From: Sambucus nigra
Lineage: Eukaryota; Streptophyta; Magnoliopsida; Dipsacales; Adoxaceae
Assembly (NCBI GenBank): GCA_949130495.1
Contig: OX422211.1
Location: 399,833,049-399,897,048 of the forward strand
DNA length: 64,000 nt
Reading direction: 5' to 3'
Shown: positions 1 through 11,433 of the stretch, piece after piece
How the letters are laid out: every line of letters starts with the position of its first letter
Numbering within the stretch: position 1 is the stretch's first letter
Notes under the pieces: model-generated
Seen by the model: only the letters and a program-made list of their open reading frames with translations
Databases searched by the model: none
What the model was told of the DNA's origin: nothing
Position numbers and translations under genes: made by a program

Positions 1-346
1 TTCGGAGGATCTTGAAGATCGGTTCACAGATGGAGGTTAGCTGGCTGATGAACCGACTAATATATTACAATTTCCCAAGAAACCTCGAACTTCTTTCTCT
101 GTTCGGGGTGGTGGCATCCCAAGTATGGCCTTCAGCTTTGCAGAATCGACTTCTATCCCCTTTTTCCTGACCATGAATCCCAAGAGTTTTCCCTTTGTAA
201 TGCCAAAGACACACTTCTGTGGATTAAGTCGCATCTGATACCGTCGCAGTCGTTCGAAGAACTTTGGAAGAGCGGGAACATGACCTTCTCTAGTTTTGGA
301 CTTGATAATCATATCATCCATGTAATCCTCGACTTCTTTATGAATT
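1..346 (-). pseudogene. Reverse transcriptase, C-terminal part, running off the left edge
   Basis: From 346 downward the minus strand encodes IHKEVEDYMDDMIIKSKT, containing the YxDD catalytic motif in intact form. It continues through HVPALPKFFERLRRYQMRLN, CVFGITKGKLLGFMV and PPPRTEKEVRGFLGN, the RT thumb and connection of Tat elements. The frame stops at 37-39; the remaining bases fit the continuation in another frame. This is the second exon-like half of the RT split by the solo LTR. Confidence 0.85.
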
Positions 347-963
347 TGAAAAGTGCGACTGAGTGATAATTGATTTAAATTAAATTCGCAAGTTTCCAAT
401 AAACCTTTATTTAATACATCCCCTAAACATGCATCTAAGGTGCGTGTGTCAACCCATAAATAAAGAAAGCATTTGACACAAAAATATGCCGAGACACAGA
501 TTTCAGGAAAAAAACCCTTTCTGGTAAAACCTTTATTTCACTATGAATATATAAATCGCAACTTACAATTACATAGAGAAATCGGCAATGGATCAACGCG
601 CAGCCAACCCACAAAGACATGCAGTCTTGAACTCAACAAGAGAATACACGCAACACCCTCCAAGGACTCGCAACCCAAACAACAAAGGAAGAACCGCAAC
701 TCTCCTCAATGACACGCAACCATAACACTTTGTAGAGACTCCCTCAGCAATGACACGCAACCTGCGGTTGCAAAGATCTCCCCACAAAGGTTGAACAATA
801 GCAAAGCTTGTGTTCTAGGGTTCCAAAAGATTCACAAAAGTAATTGGGATTTTTTGTGTGTGAATCAAAAAGATGTTTGGCACATCAAAAATCGAAGTCT
901 TGTTGTGTTTGAACTTTTAGAAACATTTTCTCAAAGACTTAGAAAATTCATCACCGAAATAGG

Positions 964-975
964 TATATATATATA
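964..975 (-). promoter_or_regulatory. TATA-like box of the solo LTR
   Basis: An alternating TA run on the minus strand downstream of the GGACCGGTCC cluster. AT-rich context makes a chance match possible. Confidence 0.35.
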
Positions 976-1030
976 AGAAATATGAGTCGGTGTTAAAAAC
1001 ACTCACGAAACTGTTCGATTTTATCCCAGG

Positions 1031-1205
1031 CGGACCGGTCCAGTCCGGTATGGAGGCGAATTGGTCCGACCTCGGATCGGTTCATTTTCCACGTAGGCCT
1101 CTTCGATTTGCATTCGATACGGAGTTCACTAGTGCAAAGCGGATCGGTCCGGTATGGAGGCGGATCGGTTCTTTTTTTAAAATAGGCGGACCGGTCCGGT
1201 TTACC
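1031..1205. repeat. Palindrome cluster GGACCGGTCC in the solo LTR
   Basis: GGACCGGTCC occurs at 1032 and 1188 and GGATCGGTCC at 1141, with related TTGGTCCGACC and CCGGTATGGAGGCG copies between them. A TATATATATATA stretch lies about 55 bp downstream on the minus strand (964-975). Confidence 0.65.
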
Positions 1206-1476
1206 AGAAAATAAAAAATATTTTAAAAGCCTCATTTTTCTTGAAAAAACTTACTTCTTATTTTTATAAAAAACATTTCATAAAAAATTCCCAATACTAA
1301 GTATGAAACTTTAAGGGACTTAGAAACAAAACTTTACCAAGTTCATTCTCGTAGAGATTATGATGTTGAAGACGCTTTGATATTCGAATCCGTTGATGTA
1401 GATGAGATCTTGAATTTCTTCAACGGTGTAACGGCGTACGACATATATATTAACAATGGACAAAAATGTCCTTACA

Positions 1477-2828
1477 TAATCAGATGCAGGATGGTTATGG
1501 CATCCCTTTGGTAGGTAGCCCCATCATTCTTGAGACCAAATGGCATAACGGTGTAGCAAAAGGTTCCCCATGGGGTGATGAATGCGGTTTTTTCTTGGTG
1601 GTCGGGGTGTATCTTGATTTGGTTGTATCCGGAGAACCCGTCGACGAATGACTTGAGAGCATGACTGGATGTGTTATCCACGATCATGTCGATATTGGGT
1701 AGTGGATAATCATCCTTTGGAGAAGCTTTGTTTAAATCTTGGTAGTCTACACACATTCGAACCTTCCCCCTGATTTTGGCACATGTACTATATCGGCTAG
1801 CCATATGGGATATTTGATCACCCGGATGAAGCCCACGTTCAACTGTTTGACCACCTCTTCTTTGACCTTGAGCGACCATTCGGTGCGGATCTTTCTCAAT
1901 TTTTGTTTAACCTACTTGTAATCTGGAAGAGTGGGAATCTCATGCTGAGCTATTTTAGGATCAATGTCGGGCATATCATCATAGGACCATGCGATGACAT
2001 CCACGAACTCCTTCGGCAATTCTTCGAGTTGTGCACGCTCATGCTCGTCAAGGGTGGCCCCTATCCTAATCTCGCGCAGTTGTCTACTAGAATCGAGATT
2101 AATAACAACAGTCTCTTCTTCATTAACTTGAACGCGGTTATGTTGTTTATTATTAACCTTATTTAGATCAGTTAAGAATTGTTCGTTTGCAAAATCATCA
2201 TCATCAAAAGTTTGATTAGATTCCAAGCAGTTAATGTAAGGCACAACAAGATACTCAAAATCTTCGTTTATTTCATTAATAGGAAAAATAGCATTTAGAA
2301 CCTCATCAAAAGAGGTATTGATTACATTTGAACAAGGATAGACAACAGAAGAGGAAATTGGGTAAACACTGGGGTTAGGGGAGATCTCAAGAGGTAGAAC
2401 TGGAGCAACATGCCAGTTGAGGAGGGGTGTATCAGCAGCTTTAATCAGACGGGATGGATCCATTGATGTAGTGCCTGAATGAACCATGTAGAGTGTCAGC
2501 CCCAGTGTCTGTAAGTTGAAGGAATCTTCGGAATCACTTTCCTTAGTCTCTTTGCTATCTTTGATGAGCGATTGTATGAGGTGTTGAAACTTAGGCCCAT
2601 GGGTAACTTTCTTGGAAAAATATCTCTATTCCAGGCTTAATCTTCTTGCCTGTGTGGTCGTACCATGGTTTTGGAAAATCGAAAAAGGGGAAATCTTCGC
2701 CTTCTTTGATGAATCATCCATTCAAGGAGTCTCCTGAGATAGTTGGGATGTAGTCTAATCTTCTCTTTGGTCAAGACTGGTGGATCATTCTGAGTTCTTG
2801 TTCTGATCGTTGATACCCCAAGCCACAA
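1477..2828 (-). pseudogene. Reverse transcriptase, N-terminal half, of the Tat element
   Basis: The first segment (2828-2637) is a short linker. The second (2487-1912) carries the pre-RT block EFVDVIAWSYDDMPDIDP. The third (1879-1477) carries RT fingers and palm motifs VRMCVDYQDLNKASPKDDYP, SFVDGFSGYNQI and TPWGTFCYTVMPFGLKN. The three lie in different frames, so at least two frameshifts have accumulated. The text breaks after GATYQRDAITILHL, where a solo LTR was inserted, and resumes at 346 with IHKEVEDYMDD. RT copies the element RNA into DNA; this copy cannot. Confidence 0.85.
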
Positions 2829-2869
2829 GGAGGGAAATCTTTCCTCCGTTCGATGGGCTCAAGTATCCC

Positions 2870-4318
2870 TTATTGCCTTTGCCCTAGCCCCAGTCCGGGC
2901 ATGAAGTGAATATTTTTGAACATTTGAATCACATTGACATTGACATGAGGGTTATATTCTGGACAAACCCTTTCTTTGAAACCGTTCCCTGCCGGGAGTA
3001 GGAGTGGATCAACTCGGAATCCTAATAGGAGCATATCATTTGACCCGTGTTGTATATCAAGAATTGGCCTGCTGGTGCTTGCTACCTCGACATTTTTGTC
3101 GTCTCCCAAAATGGTGATGACTTTCTCATCGGTGAAGAATTTAAATATTTGATGGAGTGATGAAGACACACCCTTGATATTGTGGAGCCAGGGTCGTCTA
3201 AGAAATAAATTGAAAAAAGATGGGATGTCTATGACTTTGAATTCAACGACAGGGTTTATAGGGCCAACCCCTATTACAAGTTTTATGGATCCCATCACCT
3301 CCCGGTGAGTATTATCGTAGGCACGTACGGCGGCGGAGATTGGAGAGAGGTCTCTTTCTTTCAGGCCTAAACACTTGAAGGTTCTCAGAGGGCAAACATT
3401 CAAGGCGGATCCGTTATCGATAAGGGAGAGTGGCACGGCCTTCCCTATAACTTCGAAAGAGATATTGAGTGCATGATTGTGATTTGGCCCAATTTTGGGG
3501 ATTTCTTCTTCAGAAAATGATAGCATTCGGGTAGAGGTCAAGGATCCGACCAGATTTGTTGCTTCTTCTGGTGAGGTAGAGGGAGGAACTGTGGGTCCAG
3601 TGATCAATTTGATTAAATCATTTTTGTGTAGTTAGGAACACATGAAAAGTCCCCATAGAGTGATTTTAACTTGAGTTTTCTTCAGTTGATCGAGGATCTT
3701 GCTCTCCTCAATGGTCATCTTTGGCACAGGAAGGTTTTCAACGCCCTTCCCTTTGTCATTTGCTGGTAGTGAGATTGGAACTTGGTAATGTCTCCCTAAT
3801 CTGGTCATGTGATTTACTGAAGAAGGAAAGAACATGAATCCCGTTTCCTCGTCAATCTCAGGTTGTTCTACCACCCTGTTTATTTATCCGAGGAGTTTTT
3901 TAAATGATATCATCCCACATATGTCGGTTACTAGGCCATCTTTTCCTGAAGCTTGTTCTTCGCTCGAATCTTCGAATTCTCCCCCCCATCCGGTGGCAAC
4001 AATTCTGTCTTTCCATATAAAGTCAATGCATTCCACAACTTCAACGACTTCTTCATACAGGTCCTCCCATTTTATGGGGATATGTGCGATAGAAGGGACC
4101 AAGTGCCCTTGTAGCTTTAAAGTGTCAAGTAACCCGATAATACTACAAATGTTGTTGGTTTGCCCGAATAATTCTGCCATAATCTGGACAACATCATCTA
4201 GGTTGACTTCGTCGATTGGTACCACCCACCTGTCTGAATCTCGGGTCCAATTCCGTGGTTCCAAGAACAGTGTACTGAACCTTTGGCAATCGATGACCAT
4301 TTGTGAGGGCAATTTCAA
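2870..4318 (-). pseudogene. Gag-pol linker and aspartic protease of the Tat element
   Basis: This is one minus-strand frame, shifted relative to gag, with stops near 3884 and 3632. The middle carries the lineage-typical ILDQLKKTQVKITLWGL motif. From about 3600 onward is a retropepsin-like domain with the active-site region PLSLIDNGSALNVCPL, where DNG replaces the more usual DSG or DTG, and a downstream FFNLFLRRPWLHNIKG block. The protease would cleave the polyprotein. The DNG form also occurs in other Tat-lineage proteins, so it is not by itself a sign of decay. Confidence 0.75.
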
Positions 4319-4344
4319 CCCGAACCTAGGAGTTGGTTCAACAC

Positions 4345-5889
4345 TTATGACAATTTCATATTTCCATTTTCAGAATGGGTACGGACAGCGTTGCATGCTC
4401 TGGTAAGGAGTAACAGTGCCTGATCAGCGAGGCTAGTAGGGTGTAGGAGGAAATATGGGCAAATTTGAAGAGGTTTAGGAGAGTATATGGGTGTGATTTG
4501 AGTTGATGGATCGAAATCTGGGTTTTCTTCTAAGAAGAGGGCATTGGTATGATTTGGGAGTGGGTTGTGAGTGGTGTTTGTCTTAGGATTGGCTGGTGGG
4601 GCGATGGTACCCCAGTTAATGAGATCTTGGATTATGTTTTGGAGGTGAAAGCATTGGTCGGTGGTATGGCTGACAGTTTGTTGAAAGGCACAATGAGCAT
4701 CGGCCTTGAAATTTCTTGGGAGTGGATTTAGCAATGGACGTGGATACAAGGGTTTGATGAGGTTTCGGCTTAATAGGGCTTGGTAAACTTTGGAGAGGGG
4801 AGAATGGAGCTCAGTGTATTCCCTTCATATGGGGGCCGAGCAGCTTTTTGCTGCCCATGATGTGGTTGGTTGAGAGATGTTATTGAAGGTTGAGACTATA
4901 GCACTGGAAGGCTTGTCATACTTTCTAGGGGTGAACTGTCCGGACACCTTCTTCGGTTCAACCTCTGTTTTAATAAGGCTTTCCTCGATTTCTACTCCAG
5001 CCTCCCTGAGAGCTCGGAAGTGGGGATAGTATTTTCCTCCCATCGTCTCTCGGACATAGGGCAAGAAGTTATTCTTTACTATGTTGACCTTTTCTTCCTC
5101 GGATGACCGATTGGTCATGGTAGCTGCTTGCTCCCTCCACTGGGTTATGAAGTTACTGACTGATTCTCCTAGATTCTGCTTGAGTAGCTCTAAATCAGGA
5201 CGGGTGACCTCAAGCTCTTCGTTGTATTTATATTGCGACATGAATTCTTGGGCTACATCCTCCCAGCTACGGATTCTGGATTCCTCAAGGGATAAAAACC
5301 ATTGGAGGGCATTATCCTTCAAAGTTTGTTGAAATAATTGGGCCATCACTTCTTCAGAAGCCCCTAGTAGAGTCACGGAACGATGATAACTGCGAAGATG
5401 AACAATCGGGGGTCTACTCCCTCCAAACTTCTCGATATTTGGCATCTTAAACTTCTTGGGGAACCTCACTTTAGGATAAGGAGACATGTGGGTGTATTCC
5501 ATGTAATTCCCATAGATCCTGACTTGTTCAAACTTCTTGGTGAGCATCTTAAGATCCTCTTTGACTTTATTCAACTCCTCCTCCTTCAGAGCACCGACCA
5601 CAGGCAGGTTAGCCATAGGCTGGGAAATGTTTGGCATCGAAAGCTGGGTAGGCAGCAACCCATTGACAGGAGGGGCACGTGGAGCGTGCTGATATTATTC
5701 AGGAACCCAGATAGGCTCGGGTGGACCCATATAATGAGGGAATAGGGCTTCAGGCTCTTAAGGAATTGGAACCTGGTTTCGTTGCATCTCTCGAACCTCA
5801 ATTTGGAGGTTGTCAATCTTGGACATGAGCTGAGCTAGGACTGTCGTCAAATCCGGCTGTATGATTAGTGTTTGATCTTTATTCTCCAT
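4345..5889 (-). pseudogene. Tat-lineage gag polyprotein, decayed
   Basis: Gag forms the nucleocapsid particle in which the element RNA is reverse transcribed. The frame probably starts at the methionine at 5889 (MENKDQTLIIQP) and runs in one frame to 4345, broken by in-frame stops near 5758, 5700 and 4825. An N-terminal coiled-coil-like stretch (LMSKIDNLQIEVREMQ) is followed by the capsid-type domain (LKDNALQWFLSLEESRIRSW), then the lineage-typical REYTELHSPLSKVYQALL and NPLPRNFKADAHCAFQQ blocks. The zinc-knuckle-like segment is degenerate (C...H...C only). Frame continuity with only nonsense breaks supports a single ancestral gag. Confidence 0.8.
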
Positions 5890-6044
5890 GGAAAGTGAAT
5901 GGATTTTGGACTCAAAAAAAGTAGTAGAGGAACGGACGAAACTCCGAGGTGACTTGACTGAAGACCGAAACCAATAGGGAGCCAAGACAAGGGCTTACAA
6001 TTGACCTGAGAAGGCACAGGATGAGATTCATTTTTGAGAAAAAG

Positions 6045-6195
6045 GGAAGAAACTATTTTTGGATTTTTGATAAGGAAGGGAGAAATGTTTTTGGATTTTT
6101 GATAAAGAAAGGAGAAATATTTTTAGTTTTTTTTTATAAAGAAGGGAGAGATGTTTTTGGATTTTTTGATAAAAAAGGGAGAAATGTTTTTGGAG
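6045..6195. repeat. ~35-bp minisatellite in the Tat leader
   Basis: The phrase GAAATGTTTTTGGATTTTTG followed by ATAAAGAAGGGA repeats about four and a half times with small changes. Confidence 0.7.
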
Positions 6196-6504
6196 ACGGA
6201 ACTCAGCATGATCATTATGATTATTATGTTCTCACTTGTATTTAATTGTTCTAAATGCAATGCCGAACGAAACTCGAGCCTGGGAAAGTGGGGTTTTTAA
6301 TATATGCAAAGCTACGGTTTGGACTTATAACCAAACTCGCAGACAGGGTCTCATTTTAAAAATACGTGAAAATTGGGCGGTAGATCGAGCCGGAATTTCG
6401 ATAGAGTTTCGAGTTGAAACCGGCAATCTAAAGTGCGTGTCCTAGGTTTGACACCTATATACGGGTATGCAGTTGGTTGGTTGAATCAGCATGGGTTCCC
6501 CCCT

Positions 6505-6760
6505 TTAGCGTGACTTCCACGATATACGTGTTGATCTTACGGGCAATCGGTACGTGTGGACAAGCCAGTTGATATACCTGAATGTACGTGAATTGCCTCA
6601 CCATATACCTCGTGGGGATGGTACGTGTGAGAGCAAATTTGATATACTCGGCGTATGTGAATGAATTCCCTGGGATATACCTCCCGTCATAACTTCGGTC
6701 AAGCGGTACGATGCGGGGGAACAGTTCGATATAAGTCGAATATACTTGGCCAATGGAAGG
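6505..6760. repeat. Diverged ~70-85-bp tandem repeats in the Tat leader
   Basis: GGTACGTGTG recurs at about 6550 and 6619, with GGTACGATGCG at about 6704. Each is followed by GATATAC-containing text and a second CCATATACC or GGATATACC segment. Two to three units are visible. Confidence 0.5.
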
Positions 6761-7183
6761 TGAGAGTCATATCGCTTAGGCTAACTGCGACTTGCCGGAC
6801 CAACGCCCATCACGAAGTGACCCTTCAGTTACTGGGTAAAATTTTTTCAATAACAATGATCTTTGGTGATGTCGTGTGAATCATGCATGATTATTTTATT
6901 AGTATTTTATGATGAGAATGCCTTTCTTGATTATGCCAAATAGGGAGCAAAGTACAAGTACCCAAGGTACACTAAGTATGGATAGGTGATGCGTGCAACA
7001 TGTGGATATATGTGATCCTAGGTGCATGTGGTGTGAAGTGTACATGGAAAATTTTCTACCAGTGTGTGAACGTAAGCATAATCATGTGATACACATGGAA
7101 AAGGGGGAACATAAAGATATGGGGGAAAACATAAAAAAATATAGCATCCTTGCAAATAGAGTCAAGCCCTTAAAATACACATA

Positions 7184-7201
7184 TCCCCAGCGGAGTCGCC
7201 A
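7184..7201 (-). other. Primer-binding site, Tat/Ogre type
   Basis: The minus strand reads TGGCGACTCCGCTGGGGA, one base after the LTR's terminal CA. This PBS class is known from Tat/Ogre elements, where a tRNA-Arg primer has been reported; I have not matched it to a tRNA here. A near-identical PBS occurs on the plus strand at 59567. Confidence 0.75.
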
Positions 7202-8410
7202 CTGTGGCCATCCCCAATCCTCGCCTGCGGGCGGGCGCGTGAAGGAAAGGATCCTAGGGTCTCGCGCATACCTCTAGGGAGCGCTTCGGCTAACGTCAAT
7301 TGAGATGAGGTGTAAAAATGTAGAGAGATTCAGAGTCGTCAGTCTATTTTACTCAAAACAGACAAAAGAAAAAGGGGAAGCCATCCCGAAGGATGGAATC
7401 CAAAGACATACTGGTGCATGTGAAACAAAAATGATTCGGGAAGGGTTCAGAGGCTAAGTTGCGAAATGGGAAGGTGTTAGGCACCTATTCCACCCTTTCG
7501 GTCTCTCATGGATATTTGCTATTTTCCTTTATTTTTCCCGTGATATGTGTGCATGTATATATATATAGTGGAGATAGGAATCCTCGATTTGTATCATGGA
7601 AGAGATAGAGCGAGTCATCCGTAGGAAGGTGTAAAAATAATATTAGAAAATAAGATTTACGCGATTATCCCTACGTTGATCGTTATAATGGAACGATAAC
7701 GCATATGGAGTAATATGTCACTAAGGGAAAGTATATAGAATATAAGAAATTAGATTTAGAGAAAGTAGGAAAATAAGAAAAAAAGTGAGAAAATGTAATC
7801 GAGTCTCGGGTTTTACCCCAAGACGCCTACGTAGCCTATAAAGGCATCAAAGTCCACGTAGTTCGCATACAAAATGAGGGGTGGGGTCTATCCCATAAAT
7901 TCAAATGGGGGATCTCTTATTTGTGAGTGTGTGTGTGTGTGTGTGTGTAGAAAAAGTGTTTTAGTTGTGAGAAAAGTAAGAGAATCCCTATTTGGATTTT
8001 ATGAGCAAACCCTCTTTTTCTTGTTTTTTGGGTTTTATTTATATGAAAATAGGAGATGTGCAATAATACTAAATAAAAAGTCTATTAGGATGTGTGAGAT
8101 GAGATAATAAAAGTGCTAAGTAATAAAACAAGTTATTGAGAATTTAAGAGAATTTAATAGAGAGTTTGAGAAAGTTGGGACTTCTTGAAGATCTTGAGCT
8201 TGATCTTGAATGTTGGAGAGCGTCCCTTGCACTTGGATGATGATGGAGAGTGGCTTATTCACCAAGTTTTATGAAAACGATGATGAACAGTGGAAGTAAA
8301 AAAGGGATTTGGAGGTTGAAATCACGCTGCCTTCGAGAGAGGTTTTTGGGATTCATTGAGAGTGAATTTTATCAGATCTGGGCTCCCTTTACAAATGAGG
8401 TGAAGGCCTC

Positions 8411-8418
8411 CTTTTATA
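8411..8418 (-). promoter_or_regulatory. TATA box of the Tat LTR promoter
   Basis: The minus strand reads CTATAAAAGG here, a consensus plant TATA box, inside the LTR and downstream of the palindrome cluster at 8431-8480. Transcription would start about 30 bases further along the minus strand. Confidence 0.6.
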
Positions 8419-8430
8419 GGCTCAGGCCAC

Positions 8431-8480
8431 TGCCGATCGGCATAGACCTCATCCTGCCAATCGGCACCTGCCGATAGGCA
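8431..8480. repeat. Palindrome cluster TGCCGATCGGCA (3 copies)
   Basis: TGCCGATCGGCA at 8431 is a perfect 12-bp palindrome, followed by the one-change variants TGCCAATCGGCA (8455) and TGCCGATAGGCA (8469). The cluster lies 13 bp upstream of the TATA box on the minus strand. Confidence 0.7.
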
Positions 8481-8539
8481 GGGTCTAGAACTTACCATTT
8501 GGCAGTGTGTTTTAGGCCATTTCGGGAAATTGGCCGTCG

Positions 8540-9225
8540 AGGGCAAACCATTGGTCCGAATCGTGCACGGGGCATACCCTTAGAAAGTTAATTCAGAGGC
8601 CTTCAAAAGTTCTTGGGACCACTCCCGGGTTCGGGAGTTGAATTCGGGTCAAATATGGCTCGAAAGCATTTGTCGATCCATTGGACGGGGAATCATTCGG
8701 ACACAAGCGATTCATTCGTCCGCATGGTAAGTCCAAATCGTGCACGGGGAAGACCGTTAGAAAGGTTAGGATATGTACTTCGACATTCCAAAGAGTTTGA
8801 CCCAGTTTGGGGAGTTGACTTTAGTCAACCGGGCCCTGGAAGCATTTGGCGACCTCTTGGAGTTAAACGGATCGTTCGTCCGCATGGTAAGTCAGAATCA
8901 TGCATGGGATGGACTGTTAGAAAGGGTATTCAGTGCCCTTCGAAGATTCAATCAGTCTCTGTTGAGGTGAAGAGTTAACTTAGGTCAAACAGAGCCCGGG
9001 AGCGCCCGGTGGCCTTTGGGTCATGTTTTTGACACAAATGGATCGTTCCTCTGCATGGTAAGTCGGAATTGCGCACGGAATGGACCGTTAGAAAAGGTAT
9101 CCAGTGCCCTTCGAAGATTCATTCAGTCTCAGTCGAGATGAAGAGTTTGACTTTTTAGTTAAACTGAGCCGGGGAGTGCCCGATGGCTTCTAGGTCAGTA
9201 CTCGGGACATGACCTGGGTTTGTAG
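8540..9225. repeat. About four diverged ~170-bp tandem repeats in the Tat LTR
   Basis: The phrase GCATGGTAAGTC, followed by a degenerate CGTGCACGGG and GACCGTTAGAAA, recurs near 8723, 8883 and 9053, with a more diverged copy near 8545. Each is followed by a CCCTTCGAAGATTC-like segment. The unit is 160-180 bp and the array occupies the first third (U3 side) of the LTR. Confidence 0.7.
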
Positions 9226-9287
9226 TGATGAAAGGGAGGTACTAGGGACCTAAGGCGAGTTGGGGGTAACAGAATGGGGTGTCTACA

Positions 9288-9516
9288 CTCTCATTGTGGT
9301 CGAAAAGGTCATCTTAAGAAGTTTTGTTTTGATCTTAAATGAGGTCCTAGAAAATCCCAACGTAAGGCAACTGAGGTAGCTAAGATTCCTACACCCCGAT
9401 ATCGTCATTCGTCATTAGTTTGGGTTAGGAGATCCAACTTGGTAGCTTTACAAGATAGGATTTTTTATTCTCATTTACTCTTACATGATACCTCCCTTGC
9501 TAAATCTAAAGGTTGA
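9288..9516 (+). pseudogene. C-terminal end of copia X gag
   Basis: The frame reads CGRKGHLKKFCFDLK, the second half of a CX2CX4HX4C knuckle, then a premature stop, PRKSQRKATEVAKIPTP and a terminal stop at 9514-9516. It matches the last 75 codons of copia A gag (18196-18423). The first cysteines were severed by the Tat insertion at 9287/9288. Confidence 0.7.
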
Positions 9517-11433
9517 ATATGTTAGTTGGTTGCATACTTTAGCTTTTGTACTTCATGCTAATCTATCATGCTAATTGTATGCTTCTTAATCATTGTTCTA
9601 GTCTATACTTCATGCTTTATCACATGCTAGAATTATGATGTTTGTTTATCTTTTGTATTACACTTCTTTCATTATAGTTTGCATTAAATGAACAATACAA
9701 AAAAGATTTTGTGTATCATTTGGGTTTCACATTTTATTAGTTTAGGATTAATGAAAATACAAATTATTTTTATTTGTCTTTTGAGTAAATATTTTGTTTG
9801 TCTGGTTTAAAATTTTCAAAAACTCAAAAAAAAAAATTTGTGTGTATTTTAGTTTGACACACTCTATGTGGCATATACTTGTGTTTGAATTCCTTTTTTT
9901 TTCGCTTCCATGTGGCTAGAACTTTTGGTTTAGATTGTCAATCCTTAAAAAGTTCTTTACCATGCTTACATGGAGTAGTTGGATTTTGTGTTGCTTTAAT
10001 GGATTCTATTTTTATATGCCTCAATTCACACATGCACGAGCTCACTTGAAATTTTAACTTCATATGTATATTTGAGCTTTGTGAGGTGTTCTCCTACCAA
10101 TCTAGTCATCTACATATTATATGATCTAGGAGGACTGGTACATGTTAAAATTCGTTGCACGTGATATTTGTGTTAGATATAAAAAATGATGTATATATAT
10201 GTGCACGGGGAACGGATCCGAAAGGAAATATCATTTTTTCGAGTAATCCACCGTTTGTTTGAACGCAAAAGAAATACGTGGTACAAAGGCCTAAAAGAAT
10301 AATGTCATTAAAAGAAAATATTTTCCAAGGCCTATTTTGTTTAGTTGTTTTATTCATTCAAAAGATTAATACAATATGCTTAAATTGAGGGAGTTTGGAT
10401 GGTATATCAATGGTTTGCACAATGTCCGTTTATCCTAATTTTTCTTCCAATGTCACGACTCTATTGGTTTGTAGAATCATCAACATTCTAGGCTTGTATG
10501 CATTGTGTATGTTTGCTCATTGAGTTAAATCTATATTGTTACATGAGGTTATACTCAAATGTGATGAAGTTTGCAATCAAATGAGAACTCCGTAAACATG
10601 TTTTAAGTGATTGGGTCTAAATTTAATTGTTACTAGTTCACACCCCTACACTTTCGTTTCCATATGACACATTTTTGCCATACGAGTGTGAAAAGCTTAT
10701 TGTATTTTGTGTCATGTGTGGTGTCGATACTCATATATATTTGCGTGTGCGTTAGTGATATTCATTATGTCTACATATATACGATATTATTTTTTTGCCT
10801 TTCTTTCTAGTCCATCTATGCTTATAATTCATAATTGGTATCTATCTTGGTGTATATTTTGTTGATCTCACATGCTTAGTATCTTATGTATCACATTGAT
10901 ATCATTCTTTTTACATCTTCATTAGTATCCATTATTATTTGTTGGATTAGCTATGATTTTGTTGCCCATATATTTTCATGATGTTATCACTCTAAGCTTC
11001 AAGTTTAAATTAGTTTTTATCCTTTGTCCATTTCTGAACAAAAAGGGGGAGAATGATAGGGGAGAAATTGTATCTAATCCTATAATCATATCTTAGTTTA
11101 GAAGATTTGTCTTAGGGGGAGACGTCTTTCTAAGTAGGTCAGTTAATTGATAAAGGGGAGAATTAATTTAGGGGGATTATTTATTTTAAGTACATTTAAT
11201 ATTCTTGATATTCCTTATGCGTTTGATAGTTTGCTTAAGTGTGCAGGAATTCTTCTAAATGGAAACTTTCATCGGCAAAGATATTGATCCTTGGAATTAT
11301 TCTAGTCAAAGATATTAATCCTTGGGTTTTGAGTCAAGCTAAGTAATTTTTATTTTGGGTGGGATTTTTTTTTGGTCTAGTAGAGCTTGACGGCCCTTTA
11401 GAATTTTTGTTTGGTTTTTGTCCCGGAATAGCC
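9517..11433 (+). other. Non-coding 3' zone of copia X
   Basis: No reading frame of note. It contains the conserved blocks shared with A, B, C and D: CACACATGCACGAG (about 10029), a CCACCGTTT...CCTAAAAG block (10247-10332), TTTGGATGGTATATCAA with GGTTTGCACAATG (10394-10425) and a TTCACACCCCTACACTTTCG block (10638). Several PPT-like purine runs lie at 11041-11176. Confidence 0.6.

Larger units (their letters stand above)
347..1476 (-). repeat. Solo LTR of a copia element, inserted in the Tat RT
   Basis: The minus strand starts TGTAAGGACATTTTTG at 1476 and ends CACTTTTCA at 347, exactly where the RT text is interrupted. Start and end match the style of copia C (TGTAAGGACATTG ... GTTTTTCA). Near the end it shares GTGAAATAAAGGTTTTACC with the C LTR, a probable 3'-processing region. 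No internal domain or second LTR is present, so it is a solo LTR left by LTR-LTR recombination. Flanking 5-mers (GAATT at 342-346, TAATC at 1477-1481) agree at only three of five bases, so the duplication has decayed or an end is off by a base or two. Confidence 0.75.
5890..7183 (-). other. Untranslated leader between PBS and gag
   Basis: About 1.3 kb with no reading frame resembling the extra ORF1 that some Ogre elements carry here. It holds two minisatellite-like stretches (6045-6195 and 6505-6760), described separately. Nothing else is recognised. Confidence 0.5.
1..9287 (-). mobile_element. Tat/Ogre-like Ty3/gypsy retrotransposon, 5' part, decayed
   Basis: Read on the minus strand the order is LTR (9287-7203), one spacer base, primer-binding site, a 1.3-kb leader, gag, protease and reverse transcriptase. 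RNase H and integrase lie beyond the left edge. The RT wording (LNKASPKDDYPLPNID, TPWGTFCY, VEDYMDDM) and the gag block around CAFQQ are those of the Tat lineage of plant gypsy elements. Premature stops and several frame changes mean it is not coding-competent. The right end abuts the interrupted zinc knuckle of copia X; CTCTC at 9288-9292 would be one copy of the target duplication, the other being outside the window. A solo LTR sits in the RT at 347-1476. Confidence 0.88.
7203..9287 (-). repeat. 5' LTR of the Tat/Ogre-like element
   Basis: On the minus strand it starts TGTAGACACCCC at 9287 and ends CCACA at 7203, giving the TG...CA ends expected of an LTR, and the primer-binding site follows one base later. 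It contains a diverged 170-bp tandem array near its start, a palindrome cluster and a consensus TATA box. There is a (GT)11 microsatellite at 7927-7948. The second LTR is not in the window, so the ends rest on the PBS and on the abrupt switch to copia sequence at 9288. Confidence 0.82.

Noticed and set aside
1739..1921. Plus-strand open frames opposite the Tat RT, and similar ones opposite gag and protease
   Set aside because: They are antisense shadows of the minus-strand gypsy coding sequence, which has clear family motifs.
3440..3500. DNG in place of DSG in the Tat protease as a sign of inactivation
   Set aside because: The same DNG form is familiar in Tat-lineage proteases, so it is probably normal; the frameshifts are what inactivate this copy.
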